Assembly (NCBI GenBank): GCA_003138365.1
Contig: PLFY01000189.1
Location: forward strand, 48,994 to 90,968
Source of the DNA: Acidobacteriaceae bacterium
Lineage (GTDB): Bacteria; Acidobacteriota; Terriglobia; Terriglobales; Acidobacteriaceae
Direction of reading: 5' to 3'
Length of the DNA stretch: 41,975 nt
Part shown: positions 7,891 through 19,632 of the stretch, piece by piece
Layout: every line of letters begins with the position of its first letter
Position numbering within the stretch: position 1 is the stretch's first letter
Notes under the pieces: generated by a model
What the model was told of the DNA's origin: nothing
What the model saw: only the letters and a program-made list of their open reading frames with translations
The model's database searches: none
Program-made: the position numbers and the translations under genes

Positions 7891-9219
7891 TTACCGGTAC
7901 GAATCGTCGCGGTGGATGACGAACTCGGGGTATGCGCCGCCGCCTAGCTCGTGGAGGTCCATGCCGATGCGCTCGCCGTCGGGGTCTACGCGGAAAGCGA
8001 CTACGCGGTTGAGAAGCCAGAAGAGCAGATAGACGAGAGGCAGGATGAGGCCGAGAAGTGTGGCGACGCCTACCAACTGTGCGATGAACTGGCCTGTCTG
8101 ACTGGCGAACAAGCCGGCGGCAATGAGGCCCCAGAGGCCGCCGACGGCGTGGACGGAGATGGCGCCAGAGGGGTCGTCGATGGAGACGGCCAGCTCAAGG
8201 ACTTCGACCAGAAGCGGTGTAGCGATGCCGGCGATGAGACCGATGAAGAGGGCCTGGCCCGGCGAGACCAGGGCCGCACTGGCGCTGGAGGCGACGAGGC
8301 CGGTGAGCCAGCCGTTGGCGCAGAGGCTGGCGTCGGGTTTGCCGAAGCGGATGCGGGTGACGAGGAAGGTGGCTGCGACGGCCGCGGAGGCGGAGAGCAT
8401 GGTATTGACGGCGGTGACGGGGAGCGCGGCGAGTGGAGCATGGAGCCAGAGGATTGCGCCGGCGACGTTGAAGGCGAGCCATCCAACCAGGGCGAGCATG
8501 CAGCCGAAGAGGACATAGACGGCGTTGTGGCCGGGCATGGCCGTGGAAAAGCCTTCCTTGGGGAACTTGCCCTTGCGGGAGCCGGCGATCCAGGCGATGG
8601 CCAGGGCGCTGAGGCCGCCGAGGACATGGATTGAGGCTGCGCCGCCGGGGTCGAGAAAGCCGGCGCCGAGGGAGAAGTTGACACCCAATTGGGAAAGCCA
8701 TCCGCCTGCCCACACCCAATGCGCGATAAGCGGAAAGACGATTGCGGCCAGGACCGCGGCAGTTGCTGCACCAGCGGTGAGGCGGAGGCGGTCCGCTCCC
8801 GAGCCCCAGGGGATGAGGGCGGCCATGGCTACGGCCAGAAATTCAAAGAGGAGCGCGAGCTGGGACTCAAGCGGGGCGGCGCCGAGGCCGCCGAGCAGAA
8901 ACGGACCTGCGCCGAGCCAGTTCCAGGGCTTGCCGGCCAGGTGAAAGATGTGGCCTGGACTACTGGACAGACTGGCGGGTGCGCCAGCCAGGCTGCCGGT
9001 CAGAGTTGCGCCGACGAGAGCGAAAACGATGGCGGCAACGGCCACGACGGCCAGGCTGCCGAGGAGCGCCTGAGCGGCTGAGCGGGAACGGCCCAGTCCG
9101 GTGTTGATGAGGGCCACGCCGGCGATGGCCAACGGGGCGAGGAGCAGAAGGACGAGACAAAGCGCGCCTGTAGCTTCAGAAATTACGGGAGCGATGGGCG
9201 AGGGAAGGATCGGATTCAT
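7891..9219 (-). CDS. amt: Ammonium transporter
   Basis: A 442-residue Amt/MEP/Rh channel with about eleven membrane helices. The conserved Asp lies in FLDPGGAASIH (D190). The two pore histidines are H198 in the same motif and H357 in AISVHAVGG. The outer part is divergent: the FQ of the usual Phe gate reads FE in LLFEFLAVA, so transport properties may differ. The cytoplasmic tail is short (IGMDLHELGGGAYPEF). Ammonium transporters usually sit next to glnK, the PII regulator. No glnK is present here, but a 60-aa membrane protein overlaps the start by four bases (ATGA), suggesting translational coupling. Confidence 0.93.
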   Translation of the reverse strand: MNPILPSPIAPVISEATGALCLVLLLLAPLAIAGVALINTGLGRSRSAAQALLGSLAVVAVAAIVFALVGATLTGSLAGAPASLSSSPGHIFHLAGKPWNWLGAGPFLLGGLGAAPLESQLALLFEFLAVAMAALIPWGSGADRLRLTAGAATAAVLAAIVFPLIAHWVWAGGWLSQLGVNFSLGAGFLDPGGAASIHVLGGLSALAIAWIAGSRKGKFPKEGFSTAMPGHNAVYVLFGCMLALVGWLAFNVAGAILWLHAPLAALPVTAVNTMLSASAAVAATFLVTRIRFGKPDASLCANGWLTGLVASSASAALVSPGQALFIGLIAGIATPLLVEVLELAVSIDDPSGAISVHAVGGLWGLIAAGLFASQTGQFIAQLVGVATLLGLILPLVYLLFWLLNRVVAFRVDPDGERIGMDLHELGGGAYPEFVIHRDDSYR

Positions 9220-9398
9220 GGGCGGCTTTCTCCACGCGCTTCCATGTGGCCGCGTACGGCGACGACGAGTCCGAGGGCCTCAACGGCGAGGCCGCAGACC
9301 ACGAAGGCCGCTCGCGAGGCTGGCGCGGGAAAGAGCACGAGTGCGGCTATGGCGAGAAAGAATCCGGCTGGCATGACCAGCAATCCGGCGTATTTCAT
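9216..9398 (-). CDS. Small two-helix membrane protein upstream of amt
   Basis: A 60-residue protein with two hydrophobic segments (about residues 4-23 and 29-46) and a basic tail. A purine-rich ribosome site (AAAGGGAAAG) lies a few bases before the ATG. Its stop overlaps the amt start by four bases, so the two are very likely translated together. I do not recognise a family. It could be an accessory subunit of the transporter or just a conserved neighbour. Confidence 0.65.
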   Translation of the reverse strand: MKYAGLLVMPAGFFLAIAALVLFPAPASRAAFVVCGLAVEALGLVVAVRGHMEARGESRP

Positions 9399-9852
9399 GG
9401 TCTTTCCCTTTCACGTCTCACCACCCCAGCGGCGAAGACCTGTCCGTTCACCCCAGCGAGCGGAGATGGCTCACCGGGGACCCCGAGTCGCTGGCGACCG
9501 CGAGAGCTCAGTTCAATAGACGGCTGCCTTCCGGACCCAGAATCAATTCAGGGTTCCGCAATCGATTTTGTTTGTGACAGAGAGCAACCGGTTACAGCGT
9601 CCTTACGAATTCTAAAACATCTGGTTGTTAAGATCGGCATCGCGGGACCGGGTGCGGTGAAGTTGCGCATGGTGGGACAGTTGCGATTGTGGGCGATCTT
9701 GCCAATTTCCCTGGAGGTTTCATTCGTGAGCCGTGTTGACTGGCCGGTTTCAAGCCCGCTCGGCGCGTTTGCTGTTCTTGTCGCGGCCACATTTCTTGAG
9801 GCGCCCATTAGGCCCTTACGGTTTCTTTTCGAGCGGCGGTCAATAATGGCCT
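9399..9852. other. Intergenic region between divergent amt unit and the next + strand gene
   Basis: No gene is supported. Next to the amt unit, CACCCCAGCG followed by GCGAAGA or GCGGAGA occurs twice (9420-9440 and 9451-9471), and a CCAGCGA/TCGCTGG closing stem surrounds CGGGGACCCCG (to about 9497). The stretch would be in the leader of the amt transcript if its promoter lies further right. It may be a repeat element or a structured leader. I recognise no riboswitch class. The rest, to 9852, shows no clear signal. Confidence 0.45.
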
Positions 9853-10275
9853 ATGTTCATGCGTCTTGACCGGACCCACAGGGTCCTTCCTGTCATTCTT
9901 GGTGTCGTCACTCTTGCGGATGTCGGAGTGCTGTTCGTTTGGGACGCCTTTCCGCGGCTGTTTCCCGCCAGAAGTCATGACTTTCTCGCTGCATCTTCAC
10001 TGGCGATGATCGCATTTTCATACCTCGTCTACCAGATTGCGCATCGGCCTGCGCGCATGGAATTCGCCAAGGCGGTGATGCTGGCAGTTGCGTTTCTGTT
10101 CTGGGCTGCCAACCAACTCTGGCCGAACCTGCGCCAGGCGACACTGTTTAACGACATTGCAATCGCGCTTTTCGTGCTGGATGTATTTCTGGTCATGGCC
10201 GGCTGGCCGCCGACATCGCCGGACGAATCCTTCGCTGAGACCTACGCGGAGGCCCTTGAGAAAGGGCAGCTTTGA
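9853..10275 (+). CDS. Small integral membrane protein, unknown function
   Basis: A 140-residue protein with four predicted membrane helices (about residues 13-33, 43-62, 72-90 and 100-117) and an acidic tail (SPDESFAETYAEALEK). M1 at 9853 or M3 at 9859 could be the start; no ribosome site decides it. No family is recognised. It stands alone, divergent from the amt unit and 468 bases before the respiratory operon. Confidence 0.65.
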   Translation: MFMRLDRTHRVLPVILGVVTLADVGVLFVWDAFPRLFPARSHDFLAASSLAMIAFSYLVYQIAHRPARMEFAKAVMLAVAFLFWAANQLWPNLRQATLFNDIAIALFVLDVFLVMAGWPPTSPDESFAETYAEALEKGQL

Positions 10276-10743
10276 GCAGGCCAACGATGCACAAAGGCGT
10301 TCAAGCGTTAAGTTGGCGAGTGGCGGATTGTGGAATCCGCATGATATTTTGGAGGGAATATCCCAGTCTCTGGTCCGAGGGCGGCCAGGGGCACGGGGTT
10401 GTTTTCCCAAGATTCGCACTTATCACAAGCTGTTTTCTTTTCAGCGGATTACAAAACGGCGTCGCCACGAAGTTTTTTGAAGATTTTGCGGTCGAAGGCG
10501 TCACGGAATCGTCTGCGGCTGCTATATTGGGTTTTCGGGGTTCTCCACCTCTCGGGTGAGTTTTGCCCAAGAACGAATTTTGTACACAACTTGTGTGACC
10601 GCCAGCACAGCGGGCGCACCTAAAACAAAAAATGCGAACTCTTCGGTAGATCTTGCTCAAGAAGAGGTTCTGTAGACAACGTGTGGGACGGGCAGCAAAG
10701 TCCGCACATCCATTCAGACAAAAACGAAGCAGGGAAAGCATTC
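10276..10743 (+). promoter_or_regulatory. Upstream region of the act-cox operon
   Basis: This 468-base gap should hold the operon promoter. A TATATT hexamer at 10523-10528 is a possible -10 box, but its -35 partner is poor. The striking feature is an imperfect 55-57-base direct repeat at 10563-10619 and 10653-10707. Its first unit contains the perfect palindrome ACACAACTTGTGT (10584-10596), matched at 10 of 13 positions in the second unit. No gene is supported here. Confidence 0.5.
10563..10707. repeat. Degenerate direct repeat with palindromic core
   Basis: Unit 1 (10563-10619) and unit 2 (10653-10707) align with about three quarters identity and two single-base gaps, 90 bases apart from start to start. 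Shared blocks include TTGC(C/T)CAAGAA, GACAAC or CACAAC followed by nTGTG, and the final CGCAC. The core palindrome of unit 1 could be an operator. The second unit ends 36 bases before the actA start. Confidence 0.65.
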
Positions 10744-11603
10744 ATGGCGCAGATATTTGACCGCAGCTCCAATGCTCTGGCTCGCGCGAGCCTGGTGTTG
10801 ACGGGGCTGATCGTGATCGCCCTGGGGGTCACGCTGGACCAACTGCAGCGGTCGCCCTGGGTGACGCGGCAGGGCCAGCGCCCGGATCAGCCAGTGCCCT
10901 TCAGCCACAAGCATCACGTACAGGGACTGGGTCTGCAATGCCAGTACTGTCACGTTACGGTGGAGAAGTCGAGCTACGCTGGAATCCCGCCGACCAAGAC
11001 CTGCATCAACTGCCACTCCCAAATCTGGACCAACGCGCAACTGCTGGAGCCGGTGCGAACGAGCTGGGCGACGGGGCAGTCTCTGGTGTGGACGAAAGTT
11101 CACGATCTGCCCGATTTTGTTTATTTCAGCCACGAGATTCATGTGAACAAGGGGCTGGGGTGCGCAAGCTGCCATGGGCGCGTGGACCAGATGCCGCTGA
11201 TGTATGCGCAGAATACGTTGCAGATGGAGTGGTGCCTGGATTGCCACCGGAATCCGGCGAAGAATTTGCGGCCCACTAGCGAGATTTACAACATGGCGTG
11301 GGAGGCGCCGGCGGAGGATCGTCCGGTGTGGTGCTCGGTGGGCGATGAGAAGAGCGGCTTGCCGACGGCGCAGAGTGTGAGCTGCGTGACGAAGGATCCG
11401 AGCGGAGCGGGCGTCGAGGTGGCGTCGCTGCAAATGCCGCTGGGCAGCGCGAATGGAATGGCGGGGGATGTGGCGGCGAGTGCGCTGCCGGCTGCGCCGA
11501 TTTACAAGAAGTTCACCGGCCAGGACGAACTGGGACATTTTCTGGTGGATCACTACAAGATTCGCACTCCGAAAGATTTGACCAGCTGCGAGGTCTGCCA
11601 CCG

Positions 11604-11607
<4 letters not shown>
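10744..11607 (+). CDS. actA: Alternative Complex III subunit A, pentahaem cytochrome c
   Basis: A 287-residue multihaem cytochrome of the quinol:cytochrome c oxidoreductase. One N-terminal membrane helix (about residues 15-33) anchors a periplasmic part with five CXXCH sites: CQYCH, CINCH, CASCH, CLDCH and the final CEVCH. It carries electrons from the iron-sulfur subunit to the monohaem subunit or the oxidase. The ATG at 10744 follows AGGGAAAG and leaves the anchor helix well placed; an upstream GTG at 10681 would only add repeat-derived residues. The gene heads the operon and overlaps actB by four bases (ATGA). Confidence 0.93.
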
Positions 11608-14810
<3,203 letters not shown>

Positions 14811-14817
14811 AGCCACG

Positions 14818-16245
14818 ATGCCAACCAGCGAATTGAAAGACAACCCGATGCTCGATCCCGCGACCGGAGAATACCGGGTCATTGCGCAGGGGCAGACGTT
14901 CAAGTCGATCACCGTGAAGATCGCGGGGATCGTGCTGACGCCGGACACGCCTCTGGGCTGGTTTGCGTTGTTCGGAGTGGGCGGCGCCGGGGCGACCATG
15001 CTGCTGGTGGCCGTGACCTGGCTGTTCCTGAAGGGCACTGGCATCTGGGGGGTGACGCAGCCTGTGGCCTGGGGCTTTGCCATCATCAACTTTGTCTGGT
15101 GGATCGGCATTGGGCACGCAGGAACGCTGATTTCGGCGATTCTGCTGCTGTTCAAGCAGGGCTGGCGCAACTCGATCAACCGGTTTGCCGAGGCGATGAC
15201 GATCTTTGCCGTGGTCTGCGCAGGCATGTTCCCGCTGATTCACGTAGGCCGTCCCTGGCTGGCTTACTGGATGCTCCCGTATCCCAGCACCATGAACGTC
15301 TGGCCGCAGTTTCGCTCGCCGCTGATGTGGGATGTGTTCGCGGTGTCGACGTATGCGACGATCTCGGTAGTGTTCTGGTACATCGGGATGGTTCCGGACT
15401 TTGGAACGATGCGCGACCGGTCACAGAACAAGGTGGCGCAGTATCTTTATGGACTGGCTTCGCTGGGCTGGCGGGGATCGGTGCGGCACTGGGTGCGCTA
15501 CGAGACTGCCTCGCTGTTGTTGGCTGGTTTGGCCACGCCGCTGGTGCTCTCCGTCCATACGGTCATCAGTTTCGATTTCGCGGTGGCGATTCTGCCGGGC
15601 TGGCACACCACGATCTTTCCGCCTTACTTTGTGGCGGGCGCCATTTATTCAGGCTTTGCGATGGTGCTGACGCTGGCCATTCCGCTGCGCAAGTTTTATC
15701 ACCTGGAGGCCCTGGTCACCGAGCGCCATATCGACAATATGGGCAAGGTGATGCTGGCGACGGGTTTCATTGTGGCATACGGGTATGCGATGGAAGTGTT
15801 CATGGCATGGTACTCGGCGTCGCACTGGGAAGCGTTCATGATGTGGAACCGGATGTTCGGGCCGATGGGCTGGGCATACGGGGTTCTCATCACCTGCAAC
15901 CTGGCGATTCCCCTGACGACGCTGTGGTCGAGGAAGCTGCGCACCTCGATACCTTTCATGTTTTTCATCTCGATCGTGGTGAACACGGGCATGTGGTTCG
16001 AGCGGTTCGTGATTGTTGTAACCAGCCTCTACCGCGATTTTCTGCCGTCGTCGTGGGGAACTTACCGCGCGACCAAGTGGGATTACATGATCTATGTGGG
16101 CACGTTGGGACTGTTCACGGCGCTGTTCTTGCTGTTTGTGCGCTTCCTGCCCATGATTCCAATGTCTGAGATCCGCATGATGCTGCCGGGGGCCAAGATT
16201 GGTCACAAGATCACGCCCAAGGCGACAGCGGAGGCTGGTGACTAA
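14818..16245 (+). CDS. actC: Alternative Complex III subunit C, NrfD/PsrC-like quinol-binding membrane protein
   Basis: A 475-residue protein with about ten membrane helices of the NrfD (polysulfide reductase C) family. In Alternative Complex III it contains the quinol site next to the iron-sulfur subunit. Family-typical stretches include NFVWWIGIGHAGTLISAILLL, IHVGRPWLAYWMLPYP and MWFERFVIV. A 45-residue soluble lead (TSELKDNPMLDPATGEY) precedes the first helix. Spacing to actB is seven bases, and its stop overlaps the actD start by one base. Confidence 0.93.
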   Translation: MPTSELKDNPMLDPATGEYRVIAQGQTFKSITVKIAGIVLTPDTPLGWFALFGVGGAGATMLLVAVTWLFLKGTGIWGVTQPVAWGFAIINFVWWIGIGHAGTLISAILLLFKQGWRNSINRFAEAMTIFAVVCAGMFPLIHVGRPWLAYWMLPYPSTMNVWPQFRSPLMWDVFAVSTYATISVVFWYIGMVPDFGTMRDRSQNKVAQYLYGLASLGWRGSVRHWVRYETASLLLAGLATPLVLSVHTVISFDFAVAILPGWHTTIFPPYFVAGAIYSGFAMVLTLAIPLRKFYHLEALVTERHIDNMGKVMLATGFIVAYGYAMEVFMAWYSASHWEAFMMWNRMFGPMGWAYGVLITCNLAIPLTTLWSRKLRTSIPFMFFISIVVNTGMWFERFVIVVTSLYRDFLPSSWGTYRATKWDYMIYVGTLGLFTALFLLFVRFLPMIPMSEIRMMLPGAKIGHKITPKATAEAGD

Positions 16246-16787
16246 TGCCCGCACGCGAAGGAACCTACGGCCTGCTGGCCGAATTCGATACGCCGAGCGA
16301 CCTGGTGAGGGCCGCTCAGCAGGCGCGCCACGACGGTTGGCGTCGCATGGACTGCTACACGCCTTATCCGGTGGAGGAGGCGGCCGAGGCCATCGGCTTC
16401 CACCGCAACAAGGTGCCGCTGGTCACTCTGGTTGGCGGACTGATGGGACTGGCGGCCATGTTTTTGCTGGAGACCTGGATCTCGGTGCTGGCGTATCCGT
16501 TGAATATCGCCGGGCGTCCGACGTATTCATGGCCGGCCTTTATTGTGCCTGCCTATGAGTGGACGATTTTGTTTGCGGGGCTTTCCGCGGCGTTCGGGAT
16601 GCTGGCATTGAACGGGCTTCCGGCGCTGTATCATCCGCTGTTCAACGCGCCAAACTTTCGCGACGGGGCGACCACGGATAAGTTTTTCCTGTGCCTTGAG
16701 GCACTGGACCCCAAGTTCAATCTGGTCGAAGCGCGGGCATATCTGGAAAGTTTCGCGCCGGTATCAGTGGTGGAGGTGGAGTACTGA
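16245..16787 (+). CDS. actD: Alternative Complex III subunit D (DUF3341)
   Basis: A 180-residue membrane subunit. It starts TYGLLAEFDTPSDLVRAAQQARHDGWRRMDCYTPYPVEE, the family signature, then has two helices (about residues 57-82 and 104-128), and a tail with CLEALDPKFN and SFAPVSVVEVEY. It helps hold the complex together and has no cofactor. It overlaps actC and actE by a single base at each end (TAATG and TGATG), so translation is probably coupled. Confidence 0.92.
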   Translation: MPAREGTYGLLAEFDTPSDLVRAAQQARHDGWRRMDCYTPYPVEEAAEAIGFHRNKVPLVTLVGGLMGLAAMFLLETWISVLAYPLNIAGRPTYSWPAFIVPAYEWTILFAGLSAAFGMLALNGLPALYHPLFNAPNFRDGATTDKFFLCLEALDPKFNLVEARAYLESFAPVSVVEVEY

Positions 16788-17635
16788 TGGCCAGGGATCA
16801 GGGATCAGGGATCGGGGATCAGGCTTCACGTGGAGACTTGTCGTCTCCCACCCATGCGACAAGAAGCCGTCGCATGGATGGGGCACCCATTCTTGTGTTG
16901 ATGGCTGCGCTCATGCTTGTGGCGGGTTGCAGGCAGGACATGCAGAACCAGCCAAAGCTGATTCCGCAGCGGGGCTCGGAGATGTTTGCCGATCATCGCG
17001 GGGCGCGGCCGCAGGTTGTGAATACCGTGGCGCGCGGGCAGTTGCGCGAAGACAGTTACTTCTATACCGGAGTGATTCAGGGTGCGAACGGTTATCGCGA
17101 AGAGCAGAACCTGATGCCATTTCCGGTGACGCTTGAAGTGCTCGAGCGGGGCCAGGAGCGGTTCAACATTTATTGCACGCCGTGCCACTCCCGAGTGGGC
17201 AACGGACTGGGCGCGATTGTGCAGCGTGGTTATAAACCGGCCGCGAATCTGCACGACCAGGTGCGGCTGACGGAGCCGGTTTCGCACTATTTCTATGTGA
17301 TGACGCACGGGTATGGGGCGATGCCGGATTACTCAGCGCAACTGACGCCGGTGGATCGGTGGGCGGTTGCGGCGTACATACGAGCACTGCAGTTGAGCCA
17401 GTCGGCAACGGAGAAGGATGTGCCGGCGGGTGTGCAGATCAAGAACCTGAAAGACTTGGCAACCGAGAAGCATTTGCCGGAGGGTTTTGCCGAACCGTGG
17501 ACGCTTCCTTCCACGGCGATTCAGGCGTATCCGCATGATGCATCGCAGGGCACGCCGGCCATGGCTCCGGCCAATCCGGCGGACCCGGGAATCAGTATTC
17601 CATTAAGCAAACCGGCCGCAGCGGCCGCGAAGTAA
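16787..17635 (+). CDS. actE: Alternative Complex III subunit E, monohaem cytochrome c lipoprotein
   Basis: A 282-residue periplasmic cytochrome c with one haem site CTPCH (C130, H134) and a probable axial Met in GYGAMPDYS. The lipobox VAGC (C48) follows a hydrophobic stretch (ILVLMAALML). A conserved lead QGANGYREEQNLMPFPVT is typical of the family. The first 30 codons come from a GGGATCAGG run and a hairpin element (16844-16888), not from an ancestral gene. A start at ATG 16874 (MDGAPILV) would skip most of it but lose the arginines (RSRR) needed before the signal helix, so I keep the longer start. The tail is rich in Ala and Pro. Confidence 0.9.
   Translation: MARDQGSGIGDQASRGDLSSPTHATRSRRMDGAPILVLMAALMLVAGCRQDMQNQPKLIPQRGSEMFADHRGARPQVVNTVARGQLREDSYFYTGVIQGANGYREEQNLMPFPVTLEVLERGQERFNIYCTPCHSRVGNGLGAIVQRGYKPAANLHDQVRLTEPVSHYFYVMTHGYGAMPDYSAQLTPVDRWAVAAYIRALQLSQSATEKDVPAGVQIKNLKDLATEKHLPEGFAEPWTLPSTAIQAYPHDASQGTPAMAPANPADPGISIPLSKPAAAAAK
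16793..16888 (+). repeat. GGGATCAGG run plus TCTCCC...GGGGCACCC hairpin (copy 2) within actE
   Basis: Four degenerate GGGATCAGG units (16793-16823) are followed by a hairpin element at 16844-16888. The latter starts TCTCCCACCCATGCGAC, closes with GTCGCATGGATGGGG and ends CACCC. The stem ATGCGAC/GTCGCAT is perfect. Both pieces lie inside the actE reading frame, upstream of its lipoprotein signal. Confidence 0.75.
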
Positions 17636-17646
17636 GGACAGACGGA

Positions 17647-18936
17647 ATGGCACACGAGACATACGCCAAAACGCTCCCCGCCGATCTAGGCGCACCGGCC
17701 TTTGTCGATGACTGGAAGACGCGGGCGCTGATGATCGGGGCGGTTTTTTCGGTGATCGCAGCGGGGCTGGCATTTGCCGACGGGTCGATCGAACATGTGC
17801 TGCGCGCCTGGCTTTTGGGGCTGATGATGACGTTTGGCTTCTCGGTGGGCGGGCTGGCTATGCTGATGGTTCAGTATTGCTCGGGCGGCAAGTGGGGCCT
17901 GCTGCTGCGCCGGCCTCTGGAGGCGATGAGCCGCACGCTGCCGCTGGTGTTTGTCTACTGGCTGGTGATTGTGATCTGGATGAAGAAACTCTACCTATGG
18001 GCGCAAATTGACGGGTCCAAGGCGGAGGATGTGGCGGCGGCGCTGAAATCGGGTCTGATCAACGAGGTGCAGGCGCACGCCATTGAATTCAAGCGGCCCA
18101 TGTTGCAGCCGGACATGTTCGTCACCGTGGGCTTGTTCTGCTTTCTCGTCTGGGCGTTCTATACGTGGCGGTTGAACCGGCTGGGGCTCGAGCGCGATAA
18201 GGATTCACCGGAGAACACGCCGATGTGGATCAAGAAGTTTGAGAACATCAGCGGGCCGGGCATCATTGTGTATGCCATCACCATGTCCGCCGCGGTCATC
18301 TATTGGGTCATGTCGCTCGATCCCACCTGGTACTCGTCGGTTTACGGCCTGTTGTTCCTGGTTGGGCAGGGATACATGGTTCTGGCGCTGGGGATCATCG
18401 TGGCGGTTTCGCTCTCGAAGGGCGAGCCTTTCAAAACGATTCTGCGCCAGACCGAGCAGCACGATCTGGGCAAGTTTGCCTTCGCATTCGTGATGCTGAA
18501 TATTTACCTGGCCTTCGGGCAGTTTCTCATCATCTGGTCGGGGAACCTGCCGGACGAGATTCCGTGGTACCTGGACCGGATTCGCGGGCACTGGGGCATC
18601 GTCATCACGCTGGATTTCATTTTTCACTGGCTGATTCCGTTCACGCTGCTGTTGTCTCGGGACATCAAGAGGAACAAGAAGCGGCTGGTGTGGGTGTGCC
18701 AGTGGATGGTGTTTGCCAGGGCGTTCGATCTGTTCTGGCTCATCGAGCCGAACTTCAAGGATGCGGCGCGCAACCTCCATTTCAGCTGGGGGATTCTCGA
18801 ATACGTGGCAGTACCGGCGGCGATGGTTTCCTTCTGGGTTGCCTTCTACTGCACGCGTTTGAAGACGCGGCCGCTGGTGCAGACCAACGACCCGCATGTT
18901 GCTGAGATTCTGGAGGCGGAACATGCCCACGCATAA
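17647..18936 (+). CDS. actF: Alternative Complex III subunit F, NrfD-like membrane protein
   Basis: A 429-residue protein with about ten membrane helices, related to actC. Marks of the family are FGFSVGGLAMLMVQYCSGGKW and MSLDPTWYSSVYGLLFLVGQGY. The stretches GQFLIIWSGNLPDEIPWYL and HLHF-like NLHFSWGILEYVAVP are also seen. It lies on the far side of the complex and may help in proton movement. It follows actE by 11 bases and overlaps the next gene by 14 bases. Confidence 0.93.
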   Translation: MAHETYAKTLPADLGAPAFVDDWKTRALMIGAVFSVIAAGLAFADGSIEHVLRAWLLGLMMTFGFSVGGLAMLMVQYCSGGKWGLLLRRPLEAMSRTLPLVFVYWLVIVIWMKKLYLWAQIDGSKAEDVAAALKSGLINEVQAHAIEFKRPMLQPDMFVTVGLFCFLVWAFYTWRLNRLGLERDKDSPENTPMWIKKFENISGPGIIVYAITMSAAVIYWVMSLDPTWYSSVYGLLFLVGQGYMVLALGIIVAVSLSKGEPFKTILRQTEQHDLGKFAFAFVMLNIYLAFGQFLIIWSGNLPDEIPWYLDRIRGHWGIVITLDFIFHWLIPFTLLLSRDIKRNKKRLVWVCQWMVFARAFDLFWLIEPNFKDAARNLHFSWGILEYVAVPAAMVSFWVAFYCTRLKTRPLVQTNDPHVAEILEAEHAHA

Positions 18937-19582
18937 AGGCGATGGTTCTGAGGGGGATTCGGGACACGGCCTCTGGCAAGAGCCGGAAGACCACTCGGGA
19001 GAAGAGATTGACGCATCCGCGGGCTTTGAGAAGTCCGACGTACGGGTGACGGGGATCGTGGTCTTTCTGACCGCGCTGGGCATTTTTGTGGTGGTGACGG
19101 CGGTGCTGTGCTACGGGATCGGCATGGTGATCAACGCCCAGATGAAGAAGGACGACGGGCCGAAGAACAAGTGGTCGACGACGGTGGACGTGCGGACGCT
19201 GGGCAATCTGGCGTCGAGCCCGGAGTTGCAGAACAAGATGGCCGCGATGACGCAGAACTTCCCTACGCCAAGGTTGCAGACCGACGATGGGAACCAGGAA
19301 ATCGCCGATCTTCATGCCAAGGAGGACCTGCTGCTGGAGCACTACAGTTGGGCGAATCAATCGCAGGGCAAGGTGAGGATTCCGATTGAGCGGGCGATGG
19401 AGTTGATTGCACAGAGCGGGCTGCCCGTGGCGCCCGCAGTGGCAGAAGCGCCGCTGTTGACCGGGGACAGCAAGCCGGTGGTGGCCGTGCCGCTGACCAA
19501 TGGATTTGCGCGCACGGGCTACGAGCATGACCAGGCTGTCTTGGAAGCGGTTGAGGGCAAGCGCACGGAGCAGCAGAAGTAA
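18923..19582 (+). CDS. Single-helix protein between actF and SCO, unknown function
   Basis: A 219-residue protein. An acidic lead of about 45 residues (EGDSGHGLWQEPEDHSGEEID) is followed by one membrane helix (about residues 43-68, VTGIVVFLTALGIFVVVTAVL) and a periplasmic part with QEIADLHAKEDLLLEHYSW and IPIERAMELIAQSGLP. The ATG at 18923 has GGAGG six bases upstream, within the end of actF. It has no haem or metal motif. The repeated pattern of helix plus LHAKEDLLLEHYSW suggests a conserved assembly or stabilising factor for the ACIII-oxidase unit. I cannot name a family with confidence. Confidence 0.78.
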   Translation: MPTHKGDGSEGDSGHGLWQEPEDHSGEEIDASAGFEKSDVRVTGIVVFLTALGIFVVVTAVLCYGIGMVINAQMKKDDGPKNKWSTTVDVRTLGNLASSPELQNKMAAMTQNFPTPRLQTDDGNQEIADLHAKEDLLLEHYSWANQSQGKVRIPIERAMELIAQSGLPVAPAVAEAPLLTGDSKPVVAVPLTNGFARTGYEHDQAVLEAVEGKRTEQQK

Positions 19583-19632
19583 GTCGTAACGAACGAAGCG
19601 TAGCTTGCGGTTGATTGAAGGAAGCGGGAAAG

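Noticed and set aside
8123-8634. Several long + strand frames opposite amt
   Set aside because: Antisense shadows rich in Gly, Glu and Ala with no motifs; amt is fully supported on the other strand.
9246-9869. A 207-codon + strand frame crossing the 60-aa gene and the intergenic gap
   Set aside because: No ribosome site, no family-like stretches, and it conflicts with the well-supported small membrane protein on the - strand.
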